Part shown: one piece after another, positions 59,771 to 64,000 of the stretch
How the letters are laid out: the number at the start of each line of letters is the position of its first letter
How positions within the stretch are numbered: the stretch's first letter is position 1
Source of the DNA: Epiperipatus broadwayi
Lineage: Eukaryota > Onychophora > Udeonychophora > Euonychophora > Peripatidae
Assembly: GCA_028023455.1 (NCBI GenBank)
Contig: JAQFVV010006305.1
Coordinates: 2,595,001 to 2,659,000, forward strand
DNA: 64,000 nt
Direction: 5' to 3'
The notes under the pieces: generated by a model
Databases searched by the model: none
Seen by the model: the letters and a program-made list of their open reading frames with translations, nothing else
What the model was told of the DNA's origin: nothing
Made by a program: the position numbers and the translations under genes

Positions 59771-61239
59771 TCAGATACCCTAATATCCCACTTTTCTTCT
59801 ATTTAAGAAATCTATCCATAGTCCATTATTTCTATTCACTCAATTATAAACCATTTCTATATTATGATCATTTCTAAATGTGTGCCTAACTTCCATCATT
59901 GTTTGATTATAAATAAACTATCATTTAATTTCCTCTTTGCATTTCACTCATTATCTCATTCCCTTTCAACCATTTAATAATTATTTTATTATACAAACAA
60001 ATACTTTGTAAGTCAATATAATTACTGCAAGAGTCTACTTTTATTATTAAGCAACAATTCATTCTTGTATTTTACTAGTGATCTACATTTTTTCCATTGT
60101 ATTAAAGTAATAAAACATTCCAATAAAACTAACTAATCCTAGTTCTCAAATTCACCACTATATCTATTGTTCATTCAGCCATATTTATCTTCTTCCCATT
60201 TTACAATTTTTTTTGTGTTCTAATCAATTCAATTGTAATTTTAATTTTACATATATAACTGCTATTTCATGCTCCTCACATGTTAATTCTTCTGTATTTA
60301 TTCTCTAACTTTTTCACATCATCTATCTTCTTTTTCTACAGTTTAATTCACTTTCTTTCTTTTCATTACAAATCCATTTTATATTTTTTCAAATTTTTAT
60401 TATTTTCTTCTCTTCCAATTTGTTAATGTTTTCCACAAATTTATTATTTAATTTAATTCTTTCCCTACAGTCATCCAAAGTAATAAATCTTATACTTTGT
60501 TTTATTTAAACAATTTTCCTATTTAATCTTAATTTAACTTTCACTTTTCTTTCAATATATTTATCTTTTTTGATTATTTTCTCCTCTAATTTACACTTTT
60601 AATATATACACTCTTTCCCATAAACGCATTTATTATTATTTTTTTTTCTTGTTAGCTTTAAAACCCTTCCATCTTTATTTAAAAATCTATACAATATTTA
60701 TATATTTTATTTTTATTATTTATATTTCATCATAATTACTTTATTTTGACATATTTAAATTGCGACTCGTTTTATCACATTTCTAGCTATATCTATTCCT
60801 AAAAAAAGATTTCTATTATGTGATTTCTTTATCAAAAACTTTATTTTTTCTTCATTCCCTTTTTATTTATTAATTCATAATCGATTTTAAATCTCAAGTT
60901 ATTCATGTGACAGAAAATGACTTTCTCTTAGAAGATATCATAAATTTCTCTACATAAACGATAGTCACAGATCTATTTGACATATTTTTACTATATTAAC
61001 TGTGTATATATATATATTAATAATTTATTATGGAATAAATTGCACAGCCAAAGAATAAACTTAACAACTAGAGTTTAATTACTCTATAAATAAAAATATT
61101 AATAATTAGCACATCTTAAGTAATTCAACTAGCTTGATTGGTTAGATGAAGTTAGAGAAACTTTTTGTATTCTCTCATTGCTATATTAAACTGAAACTCC
61201 AATGCACTATTTTTTTACTGCCCATACTATTGCACAATA
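59771..61239. other. Pyrimidine-rich, G-poor tract, nothing recognised
   Basis: From about 59770 to 60960 the plus strand is dominated by T, C and A, with very few G. No coding, repeat or RNA features are recognised. Confidence 0.5.
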
Positions 61240-61959
61240 CTGTACCGCTACATATGCACACAGAAAATTGTAATATATACGTTAGCTTCACTTAATTTGC
61301 ACGATCCGTCCAAATTCGCATATTTTTGCAAATTAGTATGCTGTTATTATCTGCATATTGATATAACTTAATTTTCTAGAGCGCAAATTATTTACTTCCT
61401 GTACAATCAACATACACATACCCACATAAAGATTTTATTAACAACTTTACAAATAAACATAAAAATTGTCCAAAGACACAACTTTTCCTTGCTCTAGTCA
61501 TTTAATTTCCGTGGTCTTCCCCACTCACTAATTCATTTAAGAGAAGGTACTTGCTGCTCTTTTTTGATTTATAGATCATTTCTTTATTCTGCAGATACTT
61601 CAAGAGAATTTAGTCTTAAAGTAACTTTATTTAAGGCAGTTCTAGGTATTTCTTCTGCTTAAGTATGAGATGAATCACCATTTTCTTTTACAAAATGAGA
61701 CATAGTAGTTGCAGGAGAACTTGCCTTTTTATTTATTTTTATTAAATGAATCACTAGAACAGCTCTTAATATGGTCAATGTGTCTTTTAACTTCTTTACC
61801 ATCAACCAATTGTATTAAGTTATTTTCTCTACATCTGATACAGTTCCTGCTTGCCATTTTTTTTAGCACATCACATATTCAAACTGTTTCTCCTAGACAA
61901 AACTTGACATTTGTAACTTTCTCTCCCAATTGTCATTCTTTTTCAGGATAAATATAGAG

Positions 61960-62760
61960 ATATGAATTTTAAATTTTTAGATCATCATCATTTCCACTGA
62001 TATTTTTCTGGTAACTATACTTGTGAAATGCTAATAGAATGTGACAATAGTCAGCACTTCATGAATATCTGTGTATTTTATCTTATTCAATGCAAGTTCC
62101 AATTATTGCATGTTTTTTTCAGATAATCCATTGAACTCTGGGTGATAGGGAGGAAATACAATATGTCATAGCCCCTTATTAGCCAAAAAAGTCATTGAAT
62201 TGCAATGACATAAATCCTGTGCCATTATCAGAAGTAATTAATTTTGGATATCTGTGAGTAATAACTAGTCATTAAACACTTTTACAGCATTTCAGCATTT
62301 GTATTTTTCACCACTCAGTATTCTATCCATTTGAAATATAAGCCAATGAAAACTAGGAATATATATTCATAGAAAGGACCTGGCATGTTCTATATGAATT
62401 TTCTGTCAAGATTTGGTGACATGTGGTCACTGTTGATTGATTGCTTTGCATTTCTTTATGATTTGCTCCTTATCTCAGTTAATATTAGTTCAACATACGC
62501 AAAATCTGGTCAATTCTTTGGTTGTAACTACTACAGGATATCCCTCATGTAGTAACTCCAACACAGGTTTGCTCCATTTGATTGGAATCAATACATAGTC
62601 TGTCATTAGTATATATCTGTTACATTGGGCAGACTCTTACAGCCATCTCAGATGGATCAAAACACAGAGCTTGGTTGAGTTTATGTCATCCATCTTGAAT
62701 CCATCACTTGATAAACATTCTTATTTCAGTTTTGTTGAATACACTCATTTTCATACATAT
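61960..62760 (-). pseudogene. Gypsy integrase relic
   Basis: The minus strand gives 'LLHEGYPVVV' (near the zinc-finger region), 'HMSPNLDRKFI', GPFYEYIFLVFIGLYFKWIE (first catalytic region, where D is expected in 'DxxGP...FLV.VDA.SKW.E'), ITSDNGTGFMSLQFNDFF (second catalytic Asp, 'TDNG..F') and PPYHPEFNGLSEKNMQ (with the catalytic Glu, 'HP.SNG.(A/S)E'). The order of the motifs is intact, with stops and frameshifts between them. Confidence 0.75.
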
Positions 62761-63029
62761 ATAGTATTCTTGATAAAGTGTTAGCATGATAATTTACTTT
62801 CATGACTTGTACCTTAATTCAAAGTCATAGGAAACTAGGATGTTTATCTATCTTAACATTCATTGCCTCATGTTCTAGAATGCTTTTTAAATTTTCCATT
62901 ATTTCCATTAAAAGTTTATAGTTTTATAGATTTTGAATGTTCATCCATATATGTATTAATGAACTTTCTTCATAGTGAATACAATACTTCATTATAAAGC
63001 TGGCCATTATTTTTTCAGTGACTGTTAAC

Positions 63030-63240
63030 ATTCTGGATGCATAAGAAACAGGGTATTCAACTCCATAAAACTATATAAGAAATCACAGCATCACTCCAAT
63101 GCATCAGTTGTAATAACTATTTTTAGTCATTATGATAGTATATCTATAGTTGATTTAATGTTAGCAAATTTTACTTTCTTGAAGGCTACATCCTATTTGA
63201 CTTCCCACTCCACTGTTATTCTTCTTGCATCACAATTTTT
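63030..63240 (-). pseudogene. Gypsy RNase H fragment
   Basis: The minus strand reads VEWEVK.DVAFKKVKFANIK, then TTDALE (matching the 'xxTDAS' catalytic Asp box) and in another frame GVEYPVSYASRMLTVTEK (matching 'PI.YASR.L..AE.NY'). This order, from the 'AF..vK..L' connector to the RNase H core, is characteristic of Gypsy pol. Confidence 0.65.
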
Positions 63241-63430
63241 TGCATGGACTTCCCTTCACATTACTTCTTAGGCTACTGCACAATTCCATACTTCATGGTA
63301 ATGTACTGCAACTGCCACATATATATGTGGCTAATTTTAGTATATAAGTTAGTTTCACTTAATCAGCATATTCTGTCCAAATTTTCATATTCTTGCAAAT
63401 TAACATGATGTTATTAATCTATGTATTGGC

Positions 63431-64000
63431 CAGAACTAGAGGGTCATCAGCATTCTTATGCAAAACAGTAATTGCCCCCTCTCTCTCAAAAAAGAAAAGA
63501 TATATATATATATATTTATTTATTAATGTTTTATTAAAGATAACAGAAAAAATACTATTATATAATTATAAATTTACTTTCCGAGTTTTTACAGAACTAA
63601 ATTTAGATACATATCAATATTTAGAGTGTTGAATATGTCATTCTCTATAGATATCACTGACAAATATACCAGCCAATTGTGACATGTCAAGCGTAAATAT
63701 TTTTTAAAATTATTTTTAACCTTGAAAATAATCTCTCTCCACTACGCACACTTGTACAAAGAGTTAATAATATTCTTAATGATACATTCAAATTTGAGAA
63801 TGAAACAGTCAAATCAGAAGTTAGAATATCAGTGGATTTTTGCAATTAAGATAATTCACGTGAAAATAAATTTTTATTATATAAGATGCTTATCTAAACT
63901 CACATTATGAATAAAAGACTATAATGCATGTTGTTAGGATCTTTTCTATATTAAACACCAATATTATTTACATGCCAATCTTATTGCCATAAAAGTAATT
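63431..64000. other. AT-rich DNA at the window end
   Basis: A short (TA)n at about 63500-63516; nothing else recognised. Confidence 0.4.

Larger units (their letters stand above)
61240..63430 (-). mobile_element. Gypsy-like LTR retrotransposon relic (minus strand)
   Basis: A pol remnant between two weak direct repeats of about 140 bp (61240-61380 and 63293-63430, sharing 'agtttcacttaat..gca' and 'gtccaaatt..catatt.ttgcaaatta'). The repeats may be LTR fragments. RT is absent; only the RNase H end and integrase are visible. Multiple stops. Confidence 0.55.

Overview
The window looks like intergenic or intronic DNA from an animal with a very AT-rich genome, probably an aquatic invertebrate. Penelope-like elements (PLEs) with GIY-YIG endonucleases, RTE-clade LINEs, hammerhead ribozyme motifs and tRNA-derived SINEs all occur together, a mix known from molluscs and cnidarians among others; I cannot name the species. 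I recognise no intact host gene. Almost every long open frame is a transposon relic, the antisense of one, or a simple-sequence artefact.

Layout. 1-6.7 kb: a PLE end fragment, a LINE tail ending in CATCA repeats, a dispersed repeat, a foldback element, an RTE 3' end, a SINE with a 14-bp target-site duplication (TSD), and an inverted repeat with a hammerhead-like motif in each arm. 7.3-15.8 kb: a decayed Gypsy-like LTR retrotransposon with roughly 2.6-3.0 kb LTRs, gag and protease traces, reverse transcriptase (RT) and RNase H deleted, and an integrase C-terminus. 18.4-20.6 kb: foldbacks and a low-copy repeat. 21.9-25.3 kb: an old, nearly complete RTE split by a younger 5'-truncated RTE with a 10-bp TSD. 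25.5-30.1 kb: a very well preserved SINE, a second SINE, a non-autonomous hAT-like element and an inverted-repeat cluster. 33.8-36.7 kb: a 472-bp unit carrying a hammerhead motif in tandem, followed by a third RTE copy. 36.7-39 kb: a relic of another LINE family with CATCA-repeat tails.

43.6-48.7 kb: a 5.1 kb LTR-type element with two 2.2 kb LTRs around only 735 bp, bounded by TGTAA...TTACA and a 4-bp TSD. 48.9-59.8 kb: a PLE district. PLE-3 (minus) is split by a 958-bp insertion made of 458-bp hammerhead units. PLE-1 (minus) and PLE-2 (plus) lie head to head with related terminal repeats, and a fourth PLE fragment follows. 61.2-63.4 kb: a minus-strand Gypsy pol relic.

The most interesting signal is two unrelated small repeat families (A, 472-nt unit; B, 458-nt unit). 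Each has a type I hammerhead motif once per unit, arranged as partial tandem dimers, and one family B block has a clean 12-bp TSD. This is the architecture expected of retrozyme-like circular-RNA retroelements that may use the machinery of the resident PLEs or LINEs.
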